64,000 nucleotides of DNA, from NCBI GenBank assembly GCA_015057305.1, contig SVES01000005.1, forward strand, positions 1 to 64,000. The letters run 5' to 3'. The stretch is from Pseudobutyrivibrio ruminis (GTDB taxonomy: Bacteria > Bacillota > Clostridia > Lachnospirales > Lachnospiraceae). Below are positions 62,812 to 64,000 of this stretch, one piece after another; within the stretch, counting starts at the first letter, position 1, and each line of letters starts with the position of its first letter. The notes under the pieces are model-generated. The model worked only from the letters and a program-made list of their open reading frames with translations, was not told where the DNA came from and ran no database searches. The translations under genes and the position numbers were made by a program.

Positions 62812-63306
62812 ATGATTGAACAATATTTAGGAATAAGCACAGATTACATCATAATAGGACTAGCAACAGCTTTATTGCTCATTATGATTCTACTAATTGT
62901 GTTCATAGTTCAAATGAGTAAACTAAAAAAGAGATATAAGATATTCATGCAAGGAAATGACGCAAAATCTCTTGAGGACACCCTCATTTATAGATTAGAA
63001 CAAGTAGATGAATTAATAGAAGCAAATGCTAGTAATGAAAGAAATATAGATGCAATTATTAAAAATATGAAGGATTGCTTCCAAAAGATAGGATTAGTTA
63101 AGTACGATGCTTTTAATGAGATGGGCGGAAAACTTAGTTTTTCACTTTGTTTATTAAATGAAAAAAATTCAGGATTTATAATTAATGCCATGCATTCTAG
63201 AGAAGGCTGTTATACATACGTAAAAGAAATTATAGATGGTAATTCTATAATTCAGCTTGCAGAAGAAGAAGAGCAGGCATTAGAACAGGCACTAGGTGGA
63301 ATATAA
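62812..63306 (+). CDS. DUF4446 family protein
   Basis: The 164-residue protein has one N-terminal membrane helix (about 14-38, IIIGLATALLLIMILLIVFIV), a short helical stretch, and a C-terminal domain with GLVKYDAFNEMGGKLSFSLCLLNEKNSGFIINAMHSRE (the middle of which is the DUF4446 hallmark). It commonly follows parB in clostridia; its function is unknown. Its stop overlaps the next start (TAATG). Confidence 0.85.
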   Translation: MIEQYLGISTDYIIIGLATALLLIMILLIVFIVQMSKLKKRYKIFMQGNDAKSLEDTLIYRLEQVDELIEANASNERNIDAIIKNMKDCFQKIGLVKYDAFNEMGGKLSFSLCLLNEKNSGFIINAMHSREGCYTYVKEIIDGNSIIQLAEEEEQALEQALGGI

Positions 63307-64000
63307 TGCATAAATTTTTACCTGCTATAGGGTTTAGTAAAGTTAATAGGGAATCATTTAAAGAATTATTAAGTGAAGTAACTATGCGTCCAGATTATCA
63401 AGAATCAGCAATTGATTTTGAAGGAAATCAATTTGTTGAGTTAAGGTATATGGTTACAGATAATGTTGGTTTGGTTCTAAGAGGAATGTATAACGATAAT
63501 GATGAATTTGTACTAGATTATTATTATCCAACATTTTTTGGTGAAACAATATCAATGACAAATGATGTAGAAGTAATAAAGCAATCTGACAAAGAAAACT
63601 ATCATGTAATGGTTGATGAAATTAGATTAGGTGTTAATCTGATTTTTCAACTGCAAAATATGGGTGAATTCCTAAGAAAAAATATTATGGAAGGTAAGAG
63701 CGGAGACAAAAATATCAAGCTGGCTGCGCTCTCACTAGAGGGTAAAGTAATACTTCCTTTGTATGATAATGAAAAAAGTCGTATAAAGGAGAAAATGAAT
63801 AATCAAAAACGAATCGACCTTGTTGAACAGGCAAGAGAAGGAAATGAGGAAGCTTTAGAAAGCCTGACAATGGACGAAATAGATTTGTATCAACGTATAT
63901 CAAGGCGTGTTGCAAAGGAAGATATACTAAGTGTTGTTACAAGCTATTTTATGCCTTATGGAATAGAAAATGATAAATATGAGATATTGGGTGATATATT
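63306..64000 (+). CDS. DUF3881-like protein (3' end outside the window)
   Basis: An open frame of at least 231 codons runs off the right edge without a stop. It begins MHKFLPAIGFSKVNRESF and continues with VELRYMVTDNVGLVLRGMYND and FVLDYYYPTFFG. I recall DUF3881, a Lachnospiraceae family of unknown function, as the match; this is a moderate-confidence recognition. It is translationally coupled to the DUF4446 gene through TAATG. Codon use agrees with its neighbours. Confidence 0.7.
   Translation, partial: MHKFLPAIGFSKVNRESFKELLSEVTMRPDYQESAIDFEGNQFVELRYMVTDNVGLVLRGMYNDNDEFVLDYYYPTFFGETISMTNDVEVIKQSDKENYHVMVDEIRLGVNLIFQLQNMGEFLRKNIMEGKSGDKNIKLAALSLEGKVILPLYDNEKSRIKEKMNNQKRIDLVEQAREGNEEALESLTMDEIDLYQRISRRVAKEDILSVVTSYFMPYGIENDKYEILGDI

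Overview
The window is a 64-kb piece of a low-G+C Gram-positive chromosome spanning the replication origin. Gene content points to a Lachnospiraceae-type anaerobe (Butyrivibrio/Pseudobutyrivibrio/Roseburia-like): the Firmicutes order dnaA-dnaN-yaaA-recF-gyrB-gyrA on one side of oriC and rpmH-rnpA-yidD-yidC-jag-mnmE-mnmG-rsmG-parA-parB on the other, families I associate with Lachnospiraceae (DUF5711, DUF4446, DUF3881), glycogen and maltodextrin enzymes, a glycyl-radical-type activase, tRNA genes without encoded CCA and very AT-rich spacers. The genus is inference.

Left part (1-25.9 kb, almost all minus strand): the 5' end of a 16S rRNA gene with two tandem consensus promoters; a CvpA-like and a DUF5711 membrane protein; glgB behind an 865-residue TPR/acidic/P-loop ATPase of unknown function; an AI-2E-family permease, an aconitase-like hydratase and a coiled-coil protein; the SRP RNA; tadA; a small plus-strand island (NrdG-like radical-SAM activase, GNAT acetyltransferase); a cytoplasmic GH13 enzyme; a YhgE/Pip cluster; a TPR-GGDEF protein; and rsmA-tatD-metG-zinc-ribbon.

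Middle (25.9-43.7 kb): mntP and a CaCA-type antiporter form one operon behind a yybP-ykoY (Mn2+) riboswitch. A maltodextrin/isomaltose locus follows: binding protein, two permeases, a MalL-type glucosidase, a LacI regulator and a divergent second glucosidase. Three near-identical 16-bp palindromes (consensus AGTTATRCRNATAACY) sit at the two promoter regions and one cre-like site precedes the second glucosidase; together they give a readable control circuit. Then tyrS-PAP2, a tRNA-Ser/tRNA-Cys operon and a complete oppBCDFA peptide transporter.

Right part (43.8-64 kb): gyrA to dnaA on the minus strand, a bipartite oriC with six perfect DnaA boxes in the dnaA-rpmH gap plus three near matches in the dnaN-dnaA gap, and the plus-strand rpmH operon leading to parA-parB. 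Between rsmG and parA, where Bacillus carries noc, there is an unrecognised coiled-coil gene and an 826-bp non-coding region. This region holds four perfect parS sites in two modules that repeat with an exact 530-bp offset, and between the modules a 254-bp G+C-elevated element that folds into eight consecutive hairpins closed by a terminal inverted repeat. That element is the best candidate for something undescribed in this window.
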